Shown: positions 11,151 through 22,670 of the stretch, one piece after another
Layout: each line of letters begins with the position of its first letter
How positions within the stretch are numbered: position 1 is the stretch's first letter
Source: Ascaphus truei
Taxonomy: Eukaryota; Chordata; Amphibia; Anura; Ascaphidae
NCBI GenBank assembly: GCA_036426205.1
Contig: CM071570.1
Location: 57,891,976-57,955,975, forward strand
DNA length: 64,000 bases
Reading direction: 5' to 3'
Program-made: the position numbers and the translations under genes
The notes under the pieces: model-generated
Databases searched by the model: none
Told to the model about the DNA's origin: nothing
What the model saw: the letters and a program-made list of their open reading frames with translations, nothing else

Positions 11151-12665
11151 TGTACTCACCAGTCTGCTTTAATACCCCTTGAAAACGTGCTGTCGCCCAT
11201 TCGCAGTTCACTTCCTGAAACTCCTCCAGAGTGATGCATGTGTAGTGACGTCAGCACGTTTTTTACAAACTAACACAACTTTATTGACAAAAACAGTGAA
11301 AATGTTAAAAACATTATATCAACATGAAAAAAGACATAGGAACACTAGATACCATACTCAGTACTAGAGAAACACACAGAAACAGATATAAGGTTTAAAA
11401 GAAATCTCATAAAACAATGAAAATCTCTAATAAAAGAAAAGGAATTATCTAACAAGTGGGTAGACAAATTTCAATGTTTATATGTATAAACTTGAATCTC
11501 TTTATTGTTAATAATAATTGATCCACTTGATTAGAAAAGATTGTATAATTAGCTGTATACTAAGGAGATAGAGGATAGATCTATTAATTAAATGTATCAA
11601 TTGAATGTAGACATTAACATTTATATGCTTATGTATGATAATGAATGATTAATTATTTCTTAAACTTTTTTAATAGAAGTTGAGAGAAAATCCCTTTGGT
11701 TAAACAATTAATTCAACAGAAGTTGAAAAAGTGCATAATATGAAAATGAAATTGAAGTGAAGCATCTCTGTATTTACAATTATTGTCGGCACTTAAATAT
11801 TTTCATATTATGCAACAACATATTATGCAACAACTGATATGATTCCTTTGAATATGGTACATAAAAGTAGTATTGGTGACCAATAATATTAAAAAATGAT
11901 CACTAATAATGGCTTCTTTGGCCAACCTGTTGGAGTTTCTCTTCTGCTTCAGTTTCTTTCCTTTTCAAGATTTGGACCATTGGTGGTGATGTACAGTACT
12001 TTCATCCTTTAAATATTAATCATAATAATGGATCTCTTGAGTTGGTTACTGGTACTGGTAACATTATACTATTAGTCTTGGTGTGAGTCAGGAAACTTTG
12101 AACAGTGGAATTCCACCTCATTCTGGCCTCAAGAAACATGATTCAAGTCTATTTGCCAACTTATTGGTAGTTTGTATTCGCTTTAATTTTTGTCTCAGTA
12201 ATATTGCTGTATCACGAATACTTTGACACATTTAAAATGCTTCCACAGATTCAAGTCAGTTACAGAGGTCATCCTGTTTTATCTACTGTAGGAGGTATTC
12301 TGTCATCCAATATCTAGACTATTTCCTTTCTGCCCAATAATTCTTCAATAATTCTTCATAATGCGGGTCCAAAATGTTCAGCAGCACTCATGCCATGTGT
12401 TTTTTCAGTAGCTTAAGTGCCTGGAAACTGACCATACCACAGTTGATTGTATACAGCGGAAAGTTGCTTTTTGTGGTATGTTTATCATTGCAAAGCAGAG
12501 CAGGTTTATATAAGCCAGATCAATGGCAGGTCAAGAGTTTTAAGATATAATTCTGGTGTCTATAAGACTGTAGCACGACTTATGCACACATGGTATACTA
12601 AGGCACTAAGTGATGCTTATTTAGTACTCTTACAATGATATTTCCCATTTTCAAGGTTTATGTCT

Positions 12666-12694
12666 AATATATATATATATAGATATATATATAC

Positions 12695-12726
<32 letters not shown>

Positions 12727-12745
12727 GATATATATATATATCCAA
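12666..12745. repeat. (TA)n microsatellite
   Basis: Imperfect TA-dinucleotide run. A second run lies at 12886-12933, with shorter ones near 13596-13632 and 13776-13791. Confidence 0.95.
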
Positions 12746-12766
12746 TGCACAGCCGCATCCGCACCA

Positions 12767-12804
12767 CCTTGAGAAGGTCCCACTGGGACGTCGGTTTTTG
12801 TGTC
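12767..12804 (+). mobile_element. Hammerhead-like PLE terminal module (h)
   Basis: CCTTGAGAAGGTCCCACTGG followed by GACGTCGGTTTTTGTG. The helix GGTCCC/GGGAC is perfect. Core bases deviate from the hammerhead consensus. It lies between two TA microsatellites. Confidence 0.4.
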
Positions 12805-12899
12805 TTCTATCAAATATAGAACATTTTTGATTTACTTACCTGCGTGCTGTCCCTTGATGTTCGTGTTTGCAATCGGTATCGTATTATATATATAATTAG

Positions 12900-12936
<37 letters not shown>

Positions 12937-12945
12937 CAGTATATA

Positions 12946-13593
12946 TAGCGATGGCTGGTCCAGACTGACTCTCTGCCTCCTGTCACATAAGTCCTTAGTA
13001 GCTACAGACTGTGGCAGGCTATTCTAAGGGCATTCCCCCCCCGTCAAGCTGACTCTCTGAGTGACAGGAGTGTTGGTGACACAGGGGTCTGTGTATAACC
13101 AATCATGTTGCAGACCTTGTGCCCTCCCCTTCTGGTATATCAGAGAGGAAGTGCTAAATTATAGCAGTTGAGCTCCCACCCTTCTTGGGTGAGGAAGCAA
13201 AAGAGATATTATAGGCCTCAAGTCTACCAGAGAGCCCAGCACCATCCAGAGGCCTGAGACACTCTGACATCTATCTGCATCCGCTGTATAAAATCTGCAG
13301 TGACTGCTCAATAAAGCATCCCTTTTTGTATACCACTGCCTGAGTCTACAGTCTATTGGGCAGGGATATGAGAGAAGTCTGTTCTGGTGGGGACTGTCTC
13401 TGGAAAATCTGGAGCCCACTGGAGCTGGAGGTGCTGACACCATTAGTGGAACCTAAAGATCATCAAAAGCTTGTCCTGTTCCCCACACCATCGCGGACCA
13501 CTCTGCTCTCCTGGACCCTCACAGATATGCATGCACCACAGACAGCAGTAGCCAGTAGTACATCTTCCCCAGAGAGGGAGGGAAGCCGGGCTA
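12946..13593 (+). mobile_element. Probable solo LTR
   Basis: About 650 bp of non-AT-rich sequence embedded between TA microsatellites, with CCAAT (13100), an A/T-rich TATA-like stretch (about 13155), a polyadenylation signal CAATAAAGC near 13310 and a right end GGGCTACA typical of CTACA-ending LTRs in this window. The 5' terminus is not certain and no second LTR or internal coding sequence is present. Confidence 0.35.
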
Positions 13594-13639
13594 CATACAT
13601 ATATATATACACATATATATATATACAGTATATAAAGCA

Positions 13640-13760
13640 GAAAATAGCCGTGTTAGTCCAGTTGCCGACCTGAGGAAGAGTGGAGAACTCTCGAAAGCTT
13701 GTCCTATGACATAAATTGTTAGTCCAATAAAAAAAAAGTATCCCCTAATACTGAAGAACT
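13640..13760 (+). mobile_element. PLE-like repeat with hammerhead-like module (b)
   Basis: 13669-13704 reads CCTGAGGAAGAGTGGAGAAC followed by TCTCGAAAGCTTGTC. The stem GAGT/ACTC is followed by CGAAA and a short GCTTGTC, the order seen in hammerheads (CUGANGA, stem II, GAAA, stem III). It is preceded by AGCCGTGTTAGTCC and followed by AGTCCAATAAAAAAAAAG, features of a widely dispersed tetrapod repeat. Confidence 0.5.
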
Positions 13761-14169
13761 CATTTATTCTGCATTATATATATATATATATGGATATAAA
13801 GAGTGTCTGACTTGTGTAAGAAGCATTTTTTGTAAATTATTCCCATTCTTTTAAATTTGCAGATTGGATTGTAGGTAATGATCATACTGTAGAACACCTA
13901 TGCCAGTGGGCAATCCAGCATTTGCTATACAGATGTACCATCTTCTATCTATCAGCAGCCGCAGGACATGCGCTGGTGAACCGTGGAGCGTTGGAATGGC
14001 CAATTAGGATTAACACAGTGGGTCCTTTCTTCTCAATGGGAGTCCTGCTGAGTGAATCCTACCGGACCGCATCAGTCTGTAAGAGATGCGCAGTGAAAGT
14101 AGACAGAATCAGTCACTCTCACTGTGCGCCTCTAACAGGCAATTGCATGACTTTTATTTTATTTTAATT

Positions 14170-14710
14170 ACATATTATTGAAGTAGGGGGTCTCCAGAGC
14201 TGAACCGTATTAATTTCAGCCTCCGGGCACCCTGCTTCCCGAGTTAGAGTATGGGGTGCCGGTAAGTCCACCATGTTTCAATATCCCGGTCATATGACTG
14301 GGACATTTAAACAATGCAGAGATATACCAGCACCCCATACCGGGGCCAGTAACTTGGGAAGCAGGGGTCCCCTAGCGTGAAATGAATGCGATTCAGCTGC
14401 GCAGACCCCCTGCTTCAATATTGTGTTATCAAAATAAAATAAATGCAGATCCATTACCGTAGCGGCTAGCCGCTAAGGTAATGAAGTGGTTAAACTCTAG
14501 TACCTGGTTTATTAGGGTTTGAGGAGGTGGGTGATGGAGGTAGTTCCCCCAGGGTGGGTGGTTAGGCCTATTGGGAAGGTTGTGGGAGGATTGAACCTCT
14601 TCATTACTTTAGCGGTTGTAACCGCTAAGGTAATAAAGGGGTTAACCCCTCACACTTCAAAGTCAAGAGGCCTAACCACCCACCCTGGGCAATTATCTCC
14701 TTCACCCACC
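14170..14710. repeat. Cluster of nested inverted repeats
   Basis: Three mirror structures lie side by side. (1) 14170-14264 against 14313-14435, both containing GAAGYAGGGGGTCT and GTATGGGGTGC in opposite orientation. (2) The palindrome CATTACCGTAGCGGC/GCCGCTAAGGTAATG at 14452-14483 and a sibling at 14602-14633. (3) CAGGGTGGGTGGTTAGGCCT (14552 region) against AGGCCTAACCACCCACCCTG (14665 region). These are compatible with nested foldback transposons. The open frames crossing them are not genes. Confidence 0.75.
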
Positions 14711-15247
14711 CCCAGTACACCAATAAACATAAAATACAACAACCAATACTATCTAATACACACATTGATTGCCAGTCTGGTTATATATGCCCTCAGTGGG
14801 GCCAAAGATAACCTCAAATGCAATGAATGGGCACTTTGCTACTCCCCCCACTACCCCAAACATCCCCCCACCCCAACACATACAGTACAGTAATGGGCAA
14901 AATCCCTATTATCCAGATCTGGATAATAGCGCAAAATAGCAATAATAGTGTAATCTGTGCCGACTGCGACCAACTATGGTGCTACATCAGTATTATATTT
15001 GTTCCACTTACCGTATAGTGGCACACATTCCTGATTCTTTTTGGTTGCTTATTTTTTTGCCAAGCTTGCTTTACTTCAATGACGATTGCTTGTTTTTTGG
15101 GGTTAGTCATCTTTATTGATTCTTGATCTAATTTTACCCTAATGAACTTAACATTTCTTACCATTCTGTGTGTTAGTGGTTTGGGGTTAAAGTACAGTAC
15201 TGTACATGCATACATCTTCAGCTGAACTAAGTCATAATGCTCCTAAC

Positions 15248-15613
15248 TAGAGATAGCCGAAACTGTCAAAATCCGTTTTGCAGAATTTCCCGAGCTTTCC
15301 GTTCGAAATCCATTCTGCAGTCTAAAATCCGTCGACGGATTGTGCCCGTTTCAATCCATGCTGATTTATCAAAAAAACACCATTGGATACAATCCGCTGG
15401 TGGATTTTACCAATCCAAGATTAATCCGAGGATTGGATTCTTAAAGGATTAAGGAATCCATAGATTGGATTGTCAATGATTAAAAAAAACAACAACAAAA
15501 AACAGAAAAGGCGAATCGCCCCTTTTGAGATTGATCCGCGGAAATCCGCAGACCAAAGGAACCAGCCGATCTGCGGCGCCTCCATATCCGCCCCCAAAAT
15601 GTGCTTATCTCTA
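15248..15613. mobile_element. hAT-type MITE with 8-bp target duplication
   Basis: Starts TAGAGATAGCC and ends GCTTATCTCTA (imperfect 11-bp terminal inverted repeat). It is flanked by identical CTCCTAAC octamers (15240-15247, 15614-15621). The interior is rich in AATCCG/CGGATT words and has no transposase. The 8-bp duplication places it with hAT elements. Confidence 0.88.
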
Positions 15614-17657
15614 CTCCTAACACTGTATGTTTTTCCCACATTTGAGTCAATGGTCTGGTATAACAGAATAGTGTTGTGGTATTTTAACATACAGCTTTAT
15701 GCTGGAGAATGTATACTGTATTCCCTATATTTAGTTTTATAGTTTGGCCTAAAGTGATATTTCATTAGCACTATGAATGCTAATTACTCAACAGTAATAA
15801 TGTTATGGTTGAAGGTGAAACAAGACTAAAATGTTGGATAATTTGTGAATATATCACTATACCATTCGGAACCAGAGTTTTCTAAAGTATCCCTATTAGG
15901 CCAAAATGACCACTCGCCAGTATTAGCGGTGCTTGATAAATTGGTTTGAAAAGGGGTCAAGAGAATGTGTTCAGTTTGATGGGGTTTAATGGCCTTGACT
16001 GTGATGAAGTTGACTTGCCAGGCTGGGGTCCAATTATTTGGTAAGTTGAAAAGTAATGGTTGTTATACAGTAGGTCATGCCCCTTCCGTTCGGCATGGGG
16101 TGTGTTAAACATTACTAATACATCTACTGTTCTGAGTTCCAGCAGCAGTGGGGATCATGAGCTGCAACACTGCAACTGCAACACAATAGGGTCAAGATCA
16201 TTAATAGGCAGTCTGTGAAACCAGTTTTTTAATATAATTTAATGTGGCTTTGTTTCTCCAAAGTGTTTAATTCATTCAAAGGGAGACGAGGGCCTGCACT
16301 GGTCATGATTATATGAATTAATATGATCACTGGTAGTCATACAGTGAAATGAGTAAATATGGTAAATCAGTAATGCTAAGATCATATTCAGGTGGAAAGA
16401 CCCATTTTCTTTGCATACCAGCTAATTACACAAACCTGCTACTTCAACTAATGAATTCATTGCTAGACCCAGGAAAATTAGACATTCTTACACTTAACAC
16501 AAATGTAACCAAGGAGACAAGACTGCAAAACAATACAAAGCAATGGACTGCAGATCCTTTAGGAAATTAAGGAAATTTAGGTTTTTGTATCTTATACATA
16601 ACATATACATTTAATTGTACTTAGTCTATATATATATATATTAAAAGCAGAATGGAAGAATCTGTGTTAAGTGTTCAATTCTCCAATTATCGTACCCAGT
16701 GGCAATGACAGGGGGAGGTAGCAGAGAAAATTGTCCCAGGTCTAGTGGAAAAAGGGACACAGCAACTGCAGTACATGGAACCCAAATTTCCTCTGATGGG
16801 TTTCCCGTTCCTGCTGAAAGAATGGGCATGTCATCACCCTCACCAATGCTCCATAACTTGGTAGCAAAGAAACTCACCCCTCAAATGAAGTGGGGTGTCA
16901 TGGCCACCCAGTCAAGCATCCCCATCCTAAATGCTGGAGTAGGCCCCTCCAAAGACACTTGCCAAATGTGTTTGCTAATGTAAGCAAAATGTACAGTCAC
17001 TGACATATATGAATACGAATCATTGTTCATTGCCCTTGTAAAGTATGTGTGATTAATGTACTGTATACGGTAGTTTTTTTGTTTTTTGTGAACTTAGGAA
17101 AAAATGCAAAGCCTTCCAATATTTCTGTAAATTTGAAAATTACTAGAGAATTTAAAAACGGAATATGTGATCTACATTTAAAAAGGAAAGTATAGGGCAA
17201 TTATACAAAATATTTGTATTCTTGGAGCAGCTAGGTTACCTTAAAAGGACAAGAGATGGGGAATACTCATGCACCATTATTATCATTTGGTTTAAAATAT
17301 AGGAGGGGAAGGGGAACGGCTCTTAAATGCTATCCCTACAACAAGTTGGCTATGTATTAAGTTCTTCCTCTTGTACGCCTGATGCAATACCGGCTCAAAT
17401 AAATCAATAAGGAAGAAATAAAACCACTCAACTAATTGCCCATAACTAAAAGTATCAGAAGAATTATATGAATCCACAGCAGCTCATATTAGAGGAGCAT
17501 GGGAGCATCACTGTGAATTGAGAATGACACACAGATAGATACCTCTTTTATGGGTATACAGTATCAGAATGTCAAAATGAAATATGCAAAATATGCAGAG
17601 CTAAACCAAAAAGCTATGGTAGCTGAGGGACAGACAAAAATCAAGTGGGGGGCTCAA

Positions 17658-20600
17658 AGAGATTAACCCCAACACTGCCTGTTCCTATCAGGATTTATAG
17701 TGTTGAGGCCAGTAGAAGGCAATAGCCAGGGGCACTTGGCTACATCCTCCCTCTGGTGAAAATCCTCCTCACGACCCTGCATGAGGAGCATAATAATGCA
17801 CCATCAATACTTGTGCCGGCCCACAGAATTATAAAACACATAGAACTCAATACATTACAATACAATACAATGGTGGCATAACTGTTTCCTCTTAACCAAG
17901 AGAATCTTTCGCTCGGTTGCAGTACCGTTCCTGTTGTAATTAACTCCTGACTCAATATGCAGTATATCCCTGATGTATCTCCCTTTACAAATTGCAGTAC
18001 TGCCCCTGCTGTATCAATAGTAGTGATCAGGGTCTGGTTTCCAGACACGCTTACCCTCCTTATCGGGCACTGTTATGGAATAGCATGCCATACTCACTAA
18101 CGTATTCTACTCGGTCTAGATGAATATTGCGTCCCACCTGCCAGACCTTAACCAGATACTAAGCGCAACCTTCCCTAAATACAGCTGTCGTATTATATTT
18201 AGGAACCATATATTCAGTCACTGCCATCCTTACCCACTCATCCCTATGAGCCTCCGTGGTTCTCATGAGCTCTTCAGGGAGATAAGAGTAATCATACCCA
18301 TGAGAATGCCTAAAACGCTGGACTAGGACTCTCTCTGCATGGCTACTCCATAAGATTGTGCCCACACGCCCTGCCCAGCAATACCCAGAATAGTGGTCCA
18401 TCCCAGGGGGAAGAATACAAATCATCCTCCTTCTCTGGTTGTGAAAGTAGCTCCTGATCCATACATTGGTTACGTTTCCTCATTATGTCCGCCTCTTGCT
18501 CTAAAGTAAACTTGCCATTATCCCACCAGTGATCTACCTGGTCGCCCCTCTCCTGAACAAATCATGTCCTGTTTAAATGCAGTAAATAACCCCTGAACAT
18601 AGGATCCCACCACTTGTACACATCATTAGCGTCATCAGATGCATACATATTATATACTTTTCCAATATTACACTTTGGTGTTACTGTCATGGTAGGTTAC
18701 CGTGGCTGAGGGGACAGGGGACGATTGTTATCTAGGGCAGTGATCTCTGGGCAGGTGGTGGGGATGGTAGAATGGGCAGTGGGGAATTGGGCTGGCACCT
18801 CCTTGTTTACAACTGACTTAGCATCAGCCAACTCCGTTCCCGGAGCAAGAACAGTGTCCTGAGCCTCAACCCTGTCAGCAGTAAAATAAGACAATTTGGG
18901 CGGATCACATAGCATAGCTTGCTCGAATGAAAGCAGCCAATTGTCCATGCCCTCGAGTGGATTTAGACATTAGAAAGTTTGGGTCTGAGCCATATAGGCC
19001 AGAGCCTCGGGACCCTGGCCTCAGTGATGGCCTTAACCAGCGATCGATCTCGCTCCCTCTCCCGGCACCACAACACCATAAATTGCACTGCGGAGGTACA
19101 CACCAGAGCAGGAGGGTCACTCGGAAGATCCCGATGACTGGGAACATCAGTGGGAATGGCCCCCACCAGCAGTGCCGGAGGAGCTGTAGAAGCAGCAACA
19201 AAAGTAGTAGTACATCCGGTACGCTGATCGGGGACGCCTCTGCCTTGGTCTGCGGAGCTGAAAAATGCTCACGGGCCCTCTCGCATCATAGATATTCATC
19301 CACATGCTCCTCAGCAGCGGCCACATAGGCTTCCACGCGGGTTCTGGCCTGCTGCATCTCCTTGTGCCACTGTAGGAAGCGGTGGGCATTCTTGTGGCTC
19401 GCCGACAATGCTGGGTCAATATCCTGGAGCACCACGGCCAGTTAGTCATTGGGCGCTGGATCCGAAGAGACAGTTGTCATCTCAGGTGCGATGGAGGCAC
19501 CATCCGGTACCTCTTTGATGGACGCACCCTCGACGATCGTCTGCCTGGATGCTGGAATCCCCATCGGTGTTACCTCATGGGTAAGATCAGTCACGGATAA
19601 AGGGTGGAGAGCGTCCATCAGGGCTCTTTTGGCTTGACAAAACTGGGCAACACCCCTGCCAAGGTGAACGAGAAGGACTTAAGACCTCTCACCCCGGTCA
19701 GCATGGAGACAGGTGAGTCCTCCTTAGGGTCTCGTGGCTCTGCCGGGCTGGCAACACAACTCTTTGGGAGGTGGTGAGTGCCCAGGGACTCCGCTCCTTA
19801 GTCCGGGCTGGGGTTGTAGTATTCCACACAAAAGACAATGCAGAAGCGTCATGGCCGGAGTGGAAGAGATCCCTCTCTGTGTCCGCAAAGGAAGTCTCCG
19901 CCACTCGTTGGAGTTTACGGATTAGTTGGACATCTCGGCCGGGGATAAGGCTGATATAGGCCGGCAGCCACAGTTGCAGATAGGCTACATCGCACTGTAG
20001 GCAATAGGCATCGTCTCCTATCTCGCGTCACCGGGCAACCGCAAATCAGGCATACATAGTGCAGAAATTTTTCATCTCTGTCTCACATCATTAGAATGCC
20101 TCCGGGCAGTGCACATCGCTGAAAAAGAAGCTTATCCATGGTGGTAGAAGCGGGGACAGATTAGAGATACGTCCTTCTGCACTGATAAACACATGCGTCT
20201 AGGTTTGGCGGGCTACACATCCGCTCACGCCCCCCCCCCACTGAGCCATTGGCTCCTCGACTCCTCCCTCTGATGAAATCAGGAGTCCCAGTCGGAATAG
20301 AGGGGCACGACTATGGACTTTGGCGCCAATCCCAGATATTTAGCAACCACGAGTTTGCATCTTGCATTTCACCACGTGGTTCTTCTGATGTTCGGCAGGA
20401 ACCGCGATCAGACTCCAGGATCCACCTCATGGACACTGAACTCTCCTCAGTGCCTGAAAGGAGCTCCATATTGGGTGTGCTATGTTTCAAGTGGTCACAA
20501 TGACTGGCATACTCCTCAGGCACTCTTTTCCTCCCCATCTGCAAGCGGATAGTCCCAATGTGGGGGGCTACCTTTCAAGTACAGGTCCCTGTTTGAACAC

Positions 20601-21371
20601 CCTATCCCACTCGTGGATCTAGCACGTAGTATTGGAGCAAAAGCTGCAATCCCATCGCGGGTGGTGCTATCTTTCAAGTCACATCCCCTGGGGCATGTGC
20701 CGCAGCCACGGAAGATATGGCCACTACAAGGATGTTTTCCCCCAGTGCTGTCTCTCACCTGCTGGTTCAGGAGGTCTGAGTTGCTCCCCAGTTGGAGTTT
20801 GGGAGCAGCAACAGGGCAGGCTTTCTCCGTTTCTTTATGGTGCAGCGCCTCCATCCCATGAAGATCCTGCTGAGTGCAGGATGGTCTCCACAGGCAATAC
20901 TCCTTCCTAACAAGCACACACCATCGGCAATGGCAGGTTTATTGCATAACAGCATCATACATCTCAAGCCGTGGAGCAGACACTAGGGGCTTGAGGCCCC
21001 AGGAGCCCCTCCCAATCTCCTTGAACCTCTTGAAGTTAAAAGGGTATCACACTGTACCATAATCTACCCCCTCAATTTGGTGGAGTGCCAGCTTTTATAC
21101 CCTGGGGAAAAGCTTGTAACCCCGCCCCATAACAAGGCAGGTCCAGGTACTGACAAGCATCACACCATGTGACCCAATCAGTTCCTTCCCCAGGTAGGAT
21201 ACTCCAACTGCCGGTTTTGGCCTGCCCCTGGATAAGGCAACATAGTACCTAACCAGGCTGCAACTGCAGGCTAGGCCCTGCACAGGAGATTAACCCCAAC
21301 ACTTCCTGTTCTTATCAGGACTTATAGTGTTGAGGTCAGTAGAAGGCTATAGCCAGGGGCACTTGACTACA
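17658..21371 (-). mobile_element. Decayed LTR retrotransposon
   Basis: Direct repeats of 87 bp at 17658-17744 and 21285-21371 start, on the minus strand, with TGTAG and differ by a few substitutions. The left copy is immediately preceded on the minus strand by a polypurine tract (CCAGAGGGAGGA, 17745-17756), the expected mark before a 3' LTR. The right copy continues into a fuller 5' LTR with a TATA box GGTATAAAAGC (about 21094) and a polyadenylation signal GCAATAAACC (about 20940). The interior 17757 to about 20550 has coding-like, gag-like stretches (HKNAHRFLQWHKEMQQARTR near 19340-19400), but every frame is broken. No RT motifs were recognised. The 3' LTR is truncated to 87 bp. Confidence 0.65.
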
Positions 21372-22104
21372 CAATTATATAGAACCAAATACACATACAG
21401 TACTATTTAAAAAGCGAGAAGGAGATGAAGTGGTAGGGGGACATTGTATATCCAACAGGGATATCTAGGAAGTAGTTTGAGACAGATGATCTAGATGTAA
21501 TCCTACTGCACAAAACTGCATACAATATAGCCATAGTTGTGTCCCTCAAGATTTGAAACTGTTTTTTCTAACCATGGACCATGAACTAGTCAAGAGGTGA
21601 TGGTAGTGTCAGATGCTACTTTGTATTAATTGTTCATGTTTACAGGGAACAACTCCTACAGCATAGGGGGAGCAATATCCACGACAATTATAGGCAGAGG
21701 CCACTCTAACCTCTGACATCTTTAATAGTCAGATAGTGTAGTAAGTCCAAACGCTCAAATCACTCAGATACTAAAGTAATCCCTCAATCTCAGAGCTATC
21801 ACTGCAATCCCCCACTAGACTAAATGAGATGATGAGATGAGATTAATTTTCAAATGGCTATGCAATCAAGTAACAATATTATATATTCTAAATTCAAAGT
21901 AAAAATTCAAAGCAAAGTCAAAATAATATCTAGTAATTTAAGAAAGTCAGTAAACTTACAGATAAGTAACATGGCTGGAAAACATTAATACAGTATAAAC
22001 CCAGCATTAGTATTCACAAATGTGTATGTATTCTATAATTTATACCAATCATACATACATTACAAATACATTACTTTCAACATACACCCATTGATCAATT
22101 GAAA

Positions 22105-22262
22105 CTGGAAATATTATTTGGTTAATAATTAGGGTAAATGTAAAGCCCTCATTTAGAGCATTAGGGCTTAAAGTGTGCAATTTATAAATCCATATTGATG
22201 CCCTGATCCACTCAATGTGTTTAGTAATGTAGAAGGGAGGGGTGCATCTAAGGGAGAATTGG
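22105..22262 (-). mobile_element. PLE C-terminal (GIY-YIG domain end) fragment
   Basis: The minus strand encodes WIRASIWIYKLHTLSPNALN then EGFTFTL, matching the end of PLE proteins where the GIY-YIG endonuclease domain finishes (compare FWIHRLDSLTPRGFNMEL in the copy at 56690-56974). Only about 40 codons survive. Sequence on both sides resembles PLE untranslated regions without clear limits. Confidence 0.6.
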
Positions 22263-22625
22263 AACGTATATGTGGAAAGAACAAAGCCCTATTCAGTACA
22301 CTCGTAAGAAGGCCTCCTCATAATAGACTCAAAATAATACATTTTTATTACATATCAAAAGAATCAATCTAAAAACATGATAAAAAAAATCCTGAGTGTC
22401 AACTCTGTATTTATGGTATAGAATAAGTCTGTATCGTCTCTAAATAGTATGGCAAGTTCAAGTCATTATAGTGAACCTCTATTGTGTGCGTGGCTACGAG
22501 CTGATATACTGTATACGTCAATGTTCTAATGATCGAGTTCCCCATGAAAATGAGCTTCTCTGTGCAGCTTTAAATAAACGATATCCAGAATATCGTGTAC
22601 ACGTGTTGATTTGATTGATTCACAA

Positions 22626-22670
22626 CCCCTGAGGAAGCTGAACTGGAAAGTAGGCAAAACGCGTAGCATT
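22626..22670 (+). mobile_element. Hammerhead-like PLE terminal module (c)
   Basis: CCCCTGAGGAAGCTGAACTG, then GAAAGTAGGCAAAACGCGTAG. It keeps CTGAGGA and the AAACGCG box but has lost the exact GAAA spacing. It is opposite in orientation to the PLE fragment at 22105-22262, an arrangement common at PLE ends. Confidence 0.45.

Noticed and set aside
11900..12430. Possible decayed transposase on the minus strand
   Set aside because: A few suggestive words in different frames, but no conserved motif chain that I can support.
18697..20967. Many 60-133-codon reading frames on both strands
   Set aside because: They overlap each other in all frames inside the decayed LTR retrotransposon; GC-rich composition explains them. 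Only a short gag-like stretch is plausible.
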